A DNA stretch of 64,000 nt from Ziziphus jujuba (GCF_031755915.1 NC_083389.1:15679001-15743000); one strand, 5' to 3'; counted from the first letter of the stretch, positions 1 to 12,466 are shown. Notes: generated by a model not told the origin, from the letters alone. Program-made: numbers and translations.

Positions 1-1796
1 GCTAGGCTAGGTTGCCCAGTAGAAGATTATTGTATGTGTATATATGAATTCACGATAAAAGCTGTTTCTTGCAACAAAGGTGGGCTGACATGGTATATAA
101 GACTAGATGAAATCGGAAGAAGGTGACAGAATTTAGTGGGGGATAAATGTTAAATAATCCTCGACAAAGATAGCTACAATCTCAATGCAGTATATATGAC
201 TTAAGAATGTATGCTTTTCATGGCAATAAAGGTGGGTTTACATGGCATGAAAGAGAATATTTGAAATTGGAAGTAGGTGATAATTGGCATCAGCCAAAAT
301 TATCGCATAGAGTATCTTGTTTTCATCATTTGGTTTTTATTTTGGAGTAGAAATTTCTCCCAATAAAAGCTATGTGCTTTTTGTTTTGACTTAGACACAA
401 GGAAACAATGAGAAACTGTTTTGGGCATGCAATGGAAAATGACTTTGATTAGCTAAAAATGTTGATGGATGGATCTGCCAGAATGACACTGGAGTCTGTA
501 ATGGTTTGAGAGAATTGGTCAACCTTAGCTTCCTTTTCTAGATCACTTCTCTTTTTTTAACTTCTTAGGACTCCATTTTCCAAGTTTTACCTTTCTTCCC
601 CTTGGACCAAAAGTTGTTTTCCATGTACCAAATAATTTTTCTCTCAGCAAATAGTTGAAAATGCTGATATGATTTTTCGGAAATTATTTCTATCAAAACA
701 AACAGAGCCTTTAAGTTCTTGCTCCTCTTCCCCTTGTCTGAATGTGTATGATATTTATTTATTTATTTGGTGGTTGTCGTTATTAGTTTATTGCCTAGTT
801 TTTTAGCATAGATCTATTGATGTGGTTGTTGAGGTTTCAAACATATCACATATATTTGGTAACTCGGCATTTTTAATTATTATTTTAGTTGTGTGATGTT
901 TGTTTATTCCTGAAATTATATAGGTTGTGACCCTGAAATATACTCTTTCTATGTAGGGTTTAATTCAATTTGACTGTTTTAATGGTTCAAATTGACTGAG
1001 TTTATAATTATCACCAAACTCTTTTAACTTAGTAGTTTATAAAACAGACTGAATTAGTCTCCTTGCATGTGTGTCCAAGAATGTCATGATACGGTGATAA
1101 GTAGTTGTGCGATGTTTGTTTATGCCTGATGGACCAATAATATATGTTGTGACCCTGAAATATATTCTTCCTATGTAGGGTTTAATTCAATTCAACTATT
1201 CTAATGGTAAATTGACTCCATTCATAAATATCAACAAACTCTCGTAATTAAGAAGTTTATAAAACAGAACAATCTAGTCTCCTTGCATGTATGTCCAAGA
1301 ATGTCCTCATACGGTGATAATCAACTTAGCTGAGGATACTCCACCTTTCTATTACCTGTTTTAACTGGAATATCACCTGATTGTAATTTGCATAGTTGTT
1401 AAGATGTCATAAATCAAATATGTGATTACAAGATTGTAATTTCTGAAATTTCTCTGTTAAAACTATCTAATTGTAAATCTTGTTGCATGTTGCATGAATC
1501 AAATTTGGTTTTTCCTTTTAAAGTTTCTGGATTTTTCCCCCCTATTACTTCTACATGTAGAGTACAATGGAAGTCATCAAGAACCACAATTGTCTTTTCT
1601 TCTTATTAAGATAAACTCTCTTTTCACGATTTTATGATCTGCATGATGATAAACAGTTGATTTTGGTGTAAGATCTTTCTTGTAGATTTAGAATGGCATT
1701 ACAAACTTGCACTAATATGTTTCATTTTAATATTTACTCATGAAGAGAATGTAGATTTTTTAAAGAACTATTTACATTTATTTTTTGTAATTTTAG
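1..1796 (+). other. Intron of the APRL5-like gene, upstream exon outside window
   Basis: No coding exon is visible here. The stretch ends in a T-rich tract and an AG acceptor at 1795-1796. It is best read as the intron before the first visible APRL5-like exon. The exon that should encode the signal peptide and N-terminus was not found and probably lies left of the window. The only internal structure is a diverged tandem duplication at 887-1319. Confidence 0.6.
887..1319. repeat. Diverged tandem duplication, unit about 220 bp
   Basis: Two adjacent copies (about 887-1102 and 1103-1319) share landmarks in the same order: TTGTGACCCTGAAATATA, then ATGTAGGGTTTAATTCAATT, then CCTTGCATG followed by GTCCAAGAATGTC. 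Landmark spacing is 216-222 bp. Many substitutions separate the copies, so the event is old. It lies within the presumed APRL5 intron. Confidence 0.85.
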
Positions 1797-3720
1797 GTGG
1801 ATGGAGATTTCCTGGACAGCATTTTGGCATCTAAACAGAGGGCAGGAGATATTTCTGTCCTCTTCTATGCTTCATGGTGCCCTTTCTCGCGCAGTGTATC
1901 TCCGACATTTGAAAAACTCAGCCTTATGTTTCCTCAAATACAACACTTGGCAATTGAGCAATCTTTAGCAATGCCAAGGTATGAAAAAAACTGACTTCAG
2001 CTGTTTCTTATTTTAATGGTATCTTTAGGAAGATTAAAATACTTCGTTGTTCTCTTTAATATAATCCTGCTTTTGATAGGTAAAATCTAGTTTTTGAAAA
2101 GTCATACACATAAACGACTAAATTTTTTGTGCCTGTGTTTATGCTTTCCATAATTCAATTTGATTGCCTACGAGGCTAAACGATACAAAAGATAGTTGTT
2201 GGTTTGCTGCCTGAAATTTGATAATGTTAATGACATTAGGTCATCATCTTCAAATTCTTTTACGATCCTTGCCAGTGTAATTTTTTCCCCCAAAAGTAAC
2301 TTAATTCTGTTGCATAAGCTTGGCAAGTTGGAATGGAAGCTGTAGTCGGTTTTAGATTCAAGCCTTGCCCTGACTTGTGCGAAAATCAAAAGATAAAAAT
2401 GTCATTTTATTATAAGATGTGGTCTGGTACGTTAAAAAGATCTAGAATAATCATACTAAGGTCCAGTTGAATTTTTCTATTTGAAGTTTTAGCATCATTG
2501 TTATGTCTGTTCTTGTGTTGTTGCAGTGTATTTTCAAGATATGGAATCCATAGCTTGCCTTCAATATTAATGATTAATCAAACATCAAGGGTGCATTATC
2601 ATGGTCCTAAAGATCTCCTTTCCCTCGTTCAATTTTACAAGAAAACTTCTGGTAAGATTCCCCTATATCAAATAACAGTAGATATTTTGAGTTTGTTATG
2701 GAACTCCTTTCTGCCTCTGCAAATTGAGATTTTGTTATCTCAAGCACTTGAATTTGTTTTCTTTCCCCCCCTCCCACTATCCCAAGACCTCTAAAAGGTT
2801 GAGAGAAAAAGGAAGAGGGTGGGGTGGACTAAGGAACTGTTACTCCGATTATTTGTAAAGAAAAAACTCATGGAGCCTAAAATACCAAGGTTTCTTTGGT
2901 TCGTAATTGATAATAGTAGTTGTATGCTAATTTGAATTCAGCAGCAAGCTTGTGTTCTAGTGATTTTCTAAATTGAAAAATATCTCTGCTGAGGAAATTG
3001 AATAAAATTTTCTTGAAAATATGTGGTTAATAAACCATACATTTAAAGTAAAGAAAGAAGTCCGGAAGAGTTGGGGATTTCACAACTTTTTTGTGATTTT
3101 GAAGGATTGATTTTAAATAATTAAATAAAATTTCGTCAACTTGTTTTTGAGAATGAAAAAAGTGATTCTCATTTTTTATTTCAAAATGATGAAGACCCTA
3201 AACTTTTTGGTTGGTTTCTGTTCGCATGTAAGATTCTCAGTGATATTGATTTCATTTGGCATGTGCAGTTAAGTGCTTATGCAACTTACTTTCTGTTTCA
3301 GGATTGGAACCTATCCAATATTTTGACAATGATCAGTCTGTTTTCTCAGAAAGCAGAGAAACATCCATATTCCAATTAATAAATAGTATGCCACTCAAGG
3401 AGATATCAAAGAAGGAACCCTATTTAGTTTTTGCTATATTGTTCCTCTTTTTAAGGGTATTACTATCCATATTCCCAAGGTTGCTATTTCACCTCAAAGC
3501 TTTCTATGTCTCGTATGTTCCCCATTTCAACTCGGGAATATTTGGAGAGACAAGCCAGATAATGGGACGAGTTTGCCACATGATAGACGTGAGGAGGGTT
3601 TGGACCAAGCTTAGGCTGTGCAAGACTAGGAACTTCCGCGAAGGTGCAAAGAATGCCCGGGTTTGGGCGTCTTTGGCTTCTGTGTCTTTGGGTGAATCTT
3701 CCTCAGCTAGATCATCATAA
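1797..3720 (+). CDS. APRL5: 5'-adenylylsulfate reductase-like protein (APRL5 type), 5' incomplete
   Basis: Three exons are visible: 1797-1978, 2527-2651 and 3302-3720. All have GT-AG borders and join in frame to 241 residues plus a stop. The first carries a thioredoxin fold around FYASWCPFSRSVSP; the second has the cis-Pro region GIHSLPSILMINQT; the third has a hydrophobic segment (PYLVFAILFLFLRVLL) and a basic tail. APRL proteins resemble the C-terminal glutaredoxin-like part of APS reductase but lack its reductase domain. The active-site position reads WCPFS, so only one cysteine of a CxxC motif is present, as expected for the family. A membrane-anchored role in the secretory pathway is inferred; the N-terminal signal peptide exon is missing from the window. 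The choice of APRL5 over APRL7 rests on gene order. Confidence 0.9.
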
Positions 3721-5164
3721 TAACACTTAAACATAATTGTCTTGTACAAGTCGAATTTGAGGGTAGAAAAGAGCTGAATGATCAAATGTTGTATTAAAAA
3801 AAAAACCTGCTATGATGCTGCTGAGCAGGTGGTCTCCCTCTCTCCCTCTTCCCCTCTCCCTTTCCCTTACTCTCTCGTATTCGCATATTTCATATGAAGT
3901 AGTGATGATGGCTGAAGCTGTTGTCCTTAGTTTGAGTTGAGTGTTTTGGGAAAAAAAAAAAAAAAAAAAAAGAAAAGAAACAGAAGAACAGCAAACGAGC
4001 ATGTAAATTTGCAAAAACGGCTGACTTTTTGTGTAAATTATTTGCCTTTCTGTCTACTTTAAATTAGTGGAATGTAAACATCGTAAACTCTCTCTCTCTC
4101 TCTCTCTCTCTCCACAATAAAGGTGAAAAAACCCAGAAAAGGGAAAGAAAAGGATGACATGCAATATATTAACTTGTATTGATGGCCATCTTACTCAGGG
4201 TGAGGATGCTGAGTGTAGAACAGCTACAGTTCCAGGCATAGAAGAAGCATTTTTCTTCTGCTAATATGTCTATTTGTTTGTTTTATTATATCTTGCACTT
4301 AATGCCCTTATACTATTATTGTTGGCTGGTATGGTTGGTAAGTAATTTGGTCCCAGCAGGACAGTGACTTGCAAGAGATTCTCTCTTTGGGGGTAACTTG
4401 TAAGCAGAATGTAGTAGTATCTCAATAAACCACGCAAACAGCTAAGTTCAGGTGTACAACAAGCCAAACAGATGATGGTGCTCTTTGTGAATGTGTTGAC
4501 AAATATTTAGTTCCATTCTTTGCTCGCCCCTAATTCAACTTTATTATGAGACCTTTATTTATTATTATTATTTTTAATCGATAAAAAATAACCTTTTGTG
4601 AAGTTTCACAAAAATATTTTGGAAAATTACAAAATGCCCTTCAACTTTTATTCACGTTTCAATTTTTTCTCTAAACGTTTTTTCTAAGTAGGGATTGATG
4701 AAATTGACCCTTTAATAATTAGATATTAAATGAGGTACTTAATGGGGTGTGCCTTAGAAGAAGTGTTTTCTTTCCTACATAATTTGCACAATTCTATACT
4801 CATTAAATTTGTCAACTCCAGCAAAATGAAAATATATCATGTGAACTTGTACTCAGCATTCTTGGCTTTAAAAATATATGGTTCGGTAATCGGTACTATA
4901 TGCTCAAGGAAAAACTTGATTTTCGGTCCGGGCAAAAGTACAAACTTGTTTGCAGTCTTTATTGAAATGATCTCTTTTTTTTTTTTTTTTTTTTTTGTTT
5001 GGATGAAAAATCTTTATAGAAATGAGCTATTATGTCAACGTGCATAAAAATTCAGTAGAAGATTTTGTAGTGCCCAAAATAATTTTCAAACATAAGATTG
5101 AGACCCAACATCTGTTTCTAGAAATGGGCTTGCCTTGTGAGTCAAGATTGTGAAACTTAGTTTT

Positions 5165-5234
5165 TCAGGTTAAAGTATCTTTTTTTTTTCTTTTTTCTTT
5201 TTTTTTTGGTTGCTTAAATCAGGTTAAAGTATCT
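5165..5234 (-). mobile_element. T-rich micro-insertion with 16 bp direct repeats
   Basis: TCAGGTTAAAGTATCT occurs at 5165-5180 and again, exactly, at 5219-5234. Between the copies is a 38 bp T-rich segment ending GGTTGCTTAAA. An exact direct repeat around a poly(T) tract is what a very short reverse-transcribed insertion, poly(A) on the minus strand, would leave as a target-site duplication. No longer element body is present. Confidence 0.65.
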
Positions 5235-5399
5235 TGCTTTTCAATTGAATTTGGCAAAAAATCTTATGAGAGTACGTGAAGGTTTTGTAGGGTAAATGTA
5301 AATATACTACACGCAGTCTCTAATCACTTAATAACATTATACCATAAATTATTCTAGAAACATATTTTAGAAAAACAATATTCATTTCACCTTCCATGA

Positions 5400-5403
<4 letters not shown>

Positions 5404-5442
<39 letters not shown>

Positions 5443-5449
5443 TTAAAAT
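5404..5449. repeat. (TA)n microsatellite
   Basis: About 23 uninterrupted TA units in AT-rich intergenic DNA. Confidence 0.95.
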
Positions 5450-6181
5450 TGAAAAAGAAATTATAAGATTCTAGTTCATGGACAGTTGTATGGGACATTC
5501 ACTTTCATCTTTTTCTTCTATAACCTACCCCATCATTATCATTCCGAAGCAAAATCTAACAAGTAACCGACACCCTCTTTTTCTTTACCTTTGAGTGAGA
5601 CTAACAAGAGAATCTCTCTCTCTCTCTCTCTCTCTCTATACTGGAAAAAAGAAAAGTCTCTCTTTCACTCTCTAGAAGTGTTCACAGGGTGAATGAAAAA
5701 AGGAAACTTGAGGGGATTTTATTTTATTTTATTTTATTTATTTATTGTGTGTGGATTAAATTTGCAAACTGTGTTGAATACAAAAAACAGATTAGTTAAA
5801 GTTACATTATAGTAATCAAACTGATATTAAAATAACCCCTTAATAAATTGAAAATAAATATCCAGGAAACCTATCAATGAGGTCATTCTTGGTGGGGTCC
5901 ATGCTGGACCATCTTTTTTTTGTCACTTTTAAGATGGATAAGCACTCACACCATGTATATCTTCTTACTTTCCGGTTTAATCTTCACTCCCAAGAGCTAG
6001 CGGACACACCACCATTTTGGGGTGTCCTGCTCTTATAACAGTGAAATTTCCGCACAAAACTCCATGAAAGCCACCTTATTTGATCCAATTATTCAAACAC
6101 CTAGAATTCAAAGACTCCCCAACTCCTATTTCTATACCTTCCCCATTGATCACAAAACCCATTTCCATTTTTGCGTAAAAA

Positions 6182-7546
6182 ATGGATCTTGATGAGTGGG
6201 AATACCTCCCTGATGATGGGTTTCTTGATTATCATGAAGATGGTCATGCGAATAAGATCTTCCCCAGCAAGAGGAATTCAGATGCAAAAAGTGTTTTCAA
6301 CATGAACTATTTCATTTGCCCATCACCACCAAAATCAAGGAAAATCACAGAGCCTCAACCTACTGGGAATCCAAGGGTGCCTAATCAACTTGTTCCTGTT
6401 CCAATTCAGTTGGAACCAGGAATTGGCAAAGCCCCAGAGGATGAACTGGTGAAAGAGAAGATCAGTAAGGTACCTATTGAGATTACTGTTGTGCCATCAG
6501 CTTTCAGTGGGAAGATCATACCTCCTCTACCAAATAGTGGAGTTTCAGAAGCTGATCAGGAAACGATCTCCCAAGTTTTCTTCAAGAAAATGAAGGAAAA
6601 TGAATTTGTCGACATGAAAATGGACTCACCACCAAAGTCCCCTACTAGAGGATTTGTTCCTCAAATTGATTCTGGTAACTTTCACTTTGATGGTAAAGAT
6701 GATCAGGGTATGGAAAACATGAGCTCTCCAAGAATGAAATTTGACAAAGAGATGGTGACGAGCAAGAAAAACAGCTTGGAAGGAGATGTCAAAGAGGAGG
6801 TGAACTGGGATGGTGATAATAATGGTGGACACAATATATGGAAATGGAGCGTCACAGGAATTGGAGCCATTTGCTCTTTTGGTATTGCTGCTGCTACAAT
6901 TTGCATTCTGTTTTTTGGAAGCCAAGAGAGAAACAATAATCAACAACAGAACCAGAAACTCAGGTTCCAGATCTATACTGATGACCAGGTCAGCAAATAT
7001 CTCTTCTTTTTTTTTTTTCTTGCACATTTAGTTTATGTTCTGAATTTGATAAAATTAAACACCCAATTTGATTTATTTGTCAAATACTAGATTTATCTTT
7101 TCATTGTCAACCAATTTAGCAGTAGCAGTAGGAATAGAAAAAGTAGATTTTTAGTAGAATACCAGTAATACCCAAATGGCAATCCTAAAAATGGCCAATC
7201 ATTCATTGGACAATAACGAAAATGTGGTAAAAATTGATGTTTGTCGTGAACAAAGTATTGGGTATTAATCTATTTTGAGTTTTGATATGAATAGTAACTG
7301 ATGGGCTAGCTTAAGAGAAAAATCACCAGCACAAAAGAAGAAAGAAAAATGTATTTTAAGAAAAAGCATGAAAACATAGGTAAAAGAACATTGTGAAAGA
7401 TGAACTAATCCCATGTTTTGTTGCAGAGAATTAACCAAGTGGTGCATCGTGCAACCAAAATAAATGAAGCAATCTCAGCATCTAGAGGAGTACCTCTTAA
7501 CAACAGAGCACACATAACCTATGGTGGTTACCATGATGGTCTTTGA
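6182..7546 (+). CDS. DUF6821-type single-pass membrane protein, 308 aa
   Basis: Two exons, 6182-6988 and 7427-7546, join in phase 0 (CAG then GTCAGC donor, TTGCAG acceptor) to 308 residues. The start ATG follows an A-rich leader and opens MDLDEWEYLPDDGF. The first 215 residues are polar and Pro/Lys/Glu-rich with no recognised domain. A single membrane segment follows (about residues 220-246, SVTGIGAICSFGIAAATICI). The second exon gives a conserved-looking tail, RINQVVHRATKINEAISASR then ITYGGYHDGL. I recognise this as the plant family annotated as transmembrane protein or DUF6821; the function is unknown to me. W6-L9 preceded by acidic residues fits an ATG8-interacting W-x-x-L motif, which is only a hypothesis. 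Its place next to the APRL5-like gene matches At3g03870 and At5g18130 as I remember them. Confidence 0.85.
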
Positions 7547-9059
7547 ATCACTGCCTTCAACAATTTGGGAATTTGATAAGATATCTGTATCGGTCCTATA
7601 TTATATAATCTGCCCTTTTTTTTGTTGTTTTGCACATAGAATAATTGTATGGAATGCTTGTGTAGATACTCTTGGTCTTGCTTGTACCATAGATTCCTTA
7701 TGCTCCTTCAAATATACCTGCATATTATAAGTTGGGATTTTTTTTTCCTTTTTTGGTATAATTATAAGCTGTCAATTTCCTTTGATATATTTTTCGGCAC
7801 TAAGAATTCTGCTATTTTGTATTGTTGGATGTTGGAGTGAGTATAAGTGATTTTTCTTGTAAGGATAAGGAAGCTTTGAGTAATTCATATATTTAATGAT
7901 TATTAATACAAGTTTTTAACCAGAAAATTGTATGCTTAAATCTCAATATTAGGCTTACATTATTTTATCCCTTTTCTACCATAATAATAGGATTTTATTA
8001 GGAGCTTGATCCTTTCAAATCTATTAAAAGAAATTCATGTGGGTAAGATTAAAGTATTTCGGATTAGTATTATCAAGAATAGTATTTAGGATTAGTCAAA
8101 CATAGTCATATCATAATTTCGAAAAGGAAAGAAAAGAAGGGCAAAAACAACAAACTAGCCCTTTATCCTACGTCTAATTTCTCTGTTTTTAATTTTATTT
8201 TTTATTATCCTATTGGTAATCTGTCTCTTTAATAGGTTAACCACTTAAATATATACAATCAAAATGCAAGCCAACTGGCTATTTCTTTTCCTCATCTACA
8301 AGTAAAATAACTGAAAATCTGGATTAAAACTTAGCCTGATTAATTATATTTCTCTAGCAAAACCCCACCCCTTTTAGATATTTTTTTTTCTTTTCTTTTT
8401 CTCTATAAGCCAAACCAGGACAAGAAACTGAAAAACGCTGATTGATAAGAACAGCCAAGCCTTCCAAACAAATCAAATTTATTGAATCATGACCCACTTT
8501 AGTCACAAAGATTATAATCAACATACGAACGTCACAAGTGTCCAATTGTCAAATTGTGCTTCACAATGGCAAAATTCATGATTTGACAGCACCATTGGAA
8601 TTATGTTTTAGGTGCCATGTATTATGTAGCAAAGCGCTGACCCACTACTTCGATGTTTTTGAGTGTTTTTTTTCCCCATGAATTTCTTAAGAAAAATGAA
8701 CTTATTTGGAAGCCACCAAAAAAAAAAAAAAAAAAATTGAATTTGTGAATTTTAATTATAGTTACTGCTATTTAAATAAAAAAAAAATCACTTCTACTTT
8801 TAATGAAAAAGACATAAATGGACATATCTATACGTAATACATTTGTATTTTAGAGGTGACAAAATGATATATATATATATATATATATTAGCAAAAATGG
8901 TCCTTATCCTTAATGATGTAATGTTATTTATATGATATGGAAATGTTTTATAAGAAAGTTTGTTTAAGCGATATAATTATCCTTTTAAAACAGCCTAGTT
9001 AACAATAACCACTGATATTAATAACATCAGATGGAGATGATGATAAAAACCTTCTATAA
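7547..9059. other. Intergenic AT-rich sequence
   Basis: Downstream region of the DUF6821-type gene, then sequence with no sustained coding frame. It contains a poly(A) run near 8717-8736 and a short TA tract near 8868-8890. Nothing else stands out. Confidence 0.6.
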
Positions 9060-9233
9060 CCTAAACGTATTGCTTGGGCGACTTGGGGTACTGAACAGGA
9101 AAGGTGGGATAAGATTGTTTGGTCTGCAGATTTTGCTGCAGTGGGGGATGAAATTAATAATGAAGCAGAGCCTGCGTATTGGACTACTAGATATGAGGTT
9201 TTTGGGCACTTAAAACTAGGTTCCGGAAGTTAA
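9060..9233 (+). pseudogene. Unidentified 57-codon Trp-rich coding-like segment
   Basis: This frame reads PKRIAWATWGTEQERWDKIV and ends WTTRYEVFGHLKLGSGS before a stop. Its codon usage and amino-acid balance (Trp, Glu, Asp) look like former exon sequence rather than random AT-rich DNA. A stop immediately precedes it, and there is no splice context or start. I do not recognise the family. It abuts the LINE tail that follows, so it may be part of the same insertion or a host exon carried along with it. Confidence 0.4.
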
Positions 9234-9235
9234 AT

Positions 9236-9480
9236 ATGGTTCTTAATTGGAATTCTAGATCCTCCAATGCCTTAGCAGATCATTTTTGCCAAAATGGCTC
9301 GCTCTAATGCTTTTGTTTTTTATTTAGATTGTTGTATGTTAAAGACTTTGCCAAGTGATATTTTGGATCTGTATGCTTGTGATAGGCTTGGCATTGGCCT
9401 TAGGCTCTAATCCTCCTTTGCTCCTGGAGGCTTTTTGTGTTCAATGCAAGGATCTATTAAAAATAATAATACTAAAAAAT
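9236..9480 (+). mobile_element. LINE (non-LTR retrotransposon) 3' remnant
   Basis: One frame reads NWNSRSSNALADHF. After a one-base shift it continues AKMARSNAFVFYLD, then DILDLYACDRLGIGLRL and a stop. The order SNALADH-AKMA is the usual C-terminal end of the RNase H domain in plant LINEs. The sequence ends near 9460-9480 in A-rich, AAT-repeat DNA, as LINE 3' ends do. The copy is 5'-truncated and frameshifted, so it is not mobile. Confidence 0.65.
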
Positions 9481-12099
9481 CTGATATTTTCTTCTGAAAA
9501 AAGTTGTTGATGGAGAAGAACTAAAGCTAACGATAGAATTACACAAAGATTTTAAAAACTTCACTTCAAAATATTAAGGAGACAATGCGGTTTATCAAAA
9601 GTAGCAAAACAATGCCTTCTAAACGAGCACATATAGAAAAGATTGGAAACAAAAAACTTTTGAGGTTGGAAAAACAAGGATATTATTATCTCAAGCTGAT
9701 CCTCCCATGGTTCCACCCTCAACCAGTGGCGATCTCACAATTTTTACCCAAATTTGTGTTTTCTTCGATGAATTGGAATATTAATAAAAGATAAAAAAAA
9801 AATAATAAATCTGCAAATTCAAAGGTTTAAAGGGCTAGAAAATAGAAATTGTCATGAGATTAAAAATATAAAGTTACCCAACTTTTAATAGCTATTTTTC
9901 TTTTGGGTAATTCCATCTTTTAATAGCTTAGATTTTAGTACTGATGGTAATTTAATTTGGTATAGCAATCCAAGATGTAGTGTATCCAAAACTTGATGAC
10001 TTTCACTAAATTAAAGGACCCATGAATTGGGTGAGGTGCTTGTTGAGGTGAAAATTTGTTTTCAGGGGTAAATTATTTGAAGATCAAACATTTTCAGTAC
10101 AGCATGATATCCTAACATAGCCCAAATATTTTCAGAGTTCCTAGATAATTATTTTAGGAAGTCAATTTTTATCAATCTTTGCCCGCCGAACTCAAATTTT
10201 TTTTTTATCAATTGGGATATTTGCATATATTTAATCAAATAAGTGGCCTATTTTCAAAATGAAAATAAAAGGAAGGGGAATTTCGTTAAGAAAAGAAATG
10301 CAGGATGATTTAACAGGATGCTAATGCGATTAAGTTGCACATATTACACTTTTATGTTTTTTTTTTTCTCTCTTTTTTCTATATAATTCCAAAGCAATCT
10401 CATCAAGATGAAAATAGAAATTTCTTGTAAGATGTAGATCAAGATACCTTGTAAGTTAAGGTATTGGAAGGAATAAAAGGGCTCTGATAAACTCAGATCT
10501 GATGCTTCTAAAAGTTTACACAAAAGAACCAATGGAACTTCTTTTTATTTTTTGTCAATACTTATTATTATTATTATTATTGCCAATACCTCTACTATGT
10601 AAAATCTAATCCGGTTTATTCAATGGTTCATGCTTCTGAATGTTTTGAGTCAGTGGACAATGCTCCCTAGACTTCATGTCAATTCTTCTTAAAATATATA
10701 CAAACATTAAAATTTAAACACTCCATTCCATTTTGTGTTCCAGTTTTATGTTGAATTAGAAACCATCAATCTATCTGAGGCAGCAGTATAACCTCTGGGC
10801 TATAAAATTAGCCAAAATAATTTCAATTTGAGATTTTTCAAATACCCAATTAAGTGTTAAAACAAAACCAGAAAACCATTATACAAATATAATTACAAAA
10901 AATATAAAATCAAAATCAAAAATCAAAAATTTCATTAGAAAAAGAAAAATGTTCGAAGCCATCTAGGAAAGGAATAGCTGGGAAAAAAAAAAATTGAGTT
11001 CCTCACCCTCAAACCGCTTCGAAAATGGTAATGCTATGCGCCTCTGTCTGAGCTAAACGACGTAGTATAAAGAATCGTCTTTTAGCTATTCGGGAGGCAA
11101 AGAAAAAAAACAGAGCAAAAGCAAATCGAATCAAATTTTGGTTACAAAGCCATGAAAATGTTGGAGGCTGCTTGGGGAACAATCCACGAGAAAACTGATA
11201 AGAGAGTCCCCTCAAAAGGCCTCCGATTCAAATAGAAACAAACCGATCCAATTCGAATCCATAAAATCAATTTATGCCCCCTAACTAAACCGTGGATGAA
11301 ATCTCTTTTTACAGATTATTCATACGGCTACTCAAAGGGGCATTTAATTAATCCGCATATAGATTTACATATAAAACACATAGAGATCGTATAGAAATCG
11401 CAACGAGTTTTCTGCTAATTTCGGAGATAGAAACTAGGGTTTTCAATTGGAGATTGAGTTACAGATGGCTAGGGTTAATTCCCAGTAAACTTTTCAACCA
11501 TTTATAGCGATAAGAGACTATATTTACAATTACCATAACACCCCCACTTTATTTATAATTGCCTCTGTTATTTAATCTTTTTTTTATGCCCTTTTTCAGT
11601 TGGTTTTCTTTCAATCTTCCTTCGCAAGCTAATAAAATTATTAATCTTATCATTAAAATAAATAATTACTTCTTTTTTGTCAGGAAATAAAGAATTAATT
11701 CGTGATGAAATTGACTTTTTATATAAAATGTAATTAAAATTTATCAAAAAAGTAATTAAATTGAATTAAGCATGAAAGATAATAGTTTTAATTCAATTGA
11801 TTGAATTCATATCACAATTATAAATTACGTTATTACTAATCTCTAATCTTTAATCTCTAATAGCAACACCCAAATCGTATCAGCTATTTATCACCAAAAA
11901 AAAAAAAAATATATATATATATATATTAGCCGTTTTCCTTTTTTATTTTTTATTTTTTTTTACTATAATTTGGAAGAGAAAGGATTTTCACCAGATTGAG
12001 ATTTAATTCCCATGTCTGAAAATGTATATTCAATAGTTTTTCTACCATACCAATGCTAAATTTACATTTGCTAAAATTGCTTAGTCAGTGGTCAGTATT
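9481..12099. other. Intergenic, with a GC-richer island at 10,980-11,500
   Basis: Mostly AT-rich without a gene. The segment 10,980-11,500 has fewer homopolymers, a minus-strand frame of 68 codons (11009-11215) and telo-box-like AAACCCTAG on the minus strand near 11,433-11,445. It looks like a promoter or leader, but I see no following coding exons on either strand. It may be a relic promoter, a noncoding RNA gene or chance. Confidence 0.35.
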
Positions 12100-12244
12100 A
12101 ACCCTCCTTTAAATTGCTATTTGGAGTTAATTTTTTTCTTAATTATGTATAATTTACTCACTTCAAATGTCTATTAATATTAGTTAGTTATACTTATATT
12201 TTCTTAGTCATTTCATTTCTCAAATAGTCATGAACTTTACAGCA

Positions 12245-12276
<32 letters not shown>

Positions 12277-12466
12277 GCTATTCCAAATATTTTTTATTTG
12301 TTTACTTTCCTTTTTTTTTTTTTAAACTAAAATTGTAGTTAATATATATGTCTAATAAATTTTAACTAATGCTAAACTAATATTTGAATTAAGTAAGGAA
12401 ATTACACATAATTATGTAAAACAAAAAAAAAATCAAAAAAAAAAAACCAATGCATTAGCAAAAGAG
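12100..12466. mobile_element. Degenerate MITE, same family as the one at 51,061
   Basis: The left part reads GTATAATTTACTCACTTCAA. The right part contains TTTGAATTAAGTAAGGAAAT and TACACATAATTATG, then CAATGCATTAGCAAAAGAGC. These form imperfect long inverted arms that match those of the better preserved element at 51,061-51,392. Ends are approximate and no clean target-site duplication was found. It has no coding capacity. Confidence 0.55.
12245..12272. repeat. (TA)n microsatellite
   Basis: About 14 TA units, inside the degenerate MITE. Confidence 0.9.

Larger units (their letters stand above)
3721..6181. other. Intergenic, with simple repeats
   Basis: No convincing gene. It holds the APRL5-like 3' region, CT tracts at 4089-4113 and 5613-5638, a TA tract at 5404-5449, homopolymer runs near 3951 and 4976, and a T-rich micro-insertion at 5181-5218. 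The last several hundred bases should hold the promoter and leader of the next gene. Confidence 0.6.

Noticed and set aside
1..1796. First exon of the APRL5-like gene
   Set aside because: I searched for a signal-peptide exon with a donor in the right phase and found none; it is likely outside the window.
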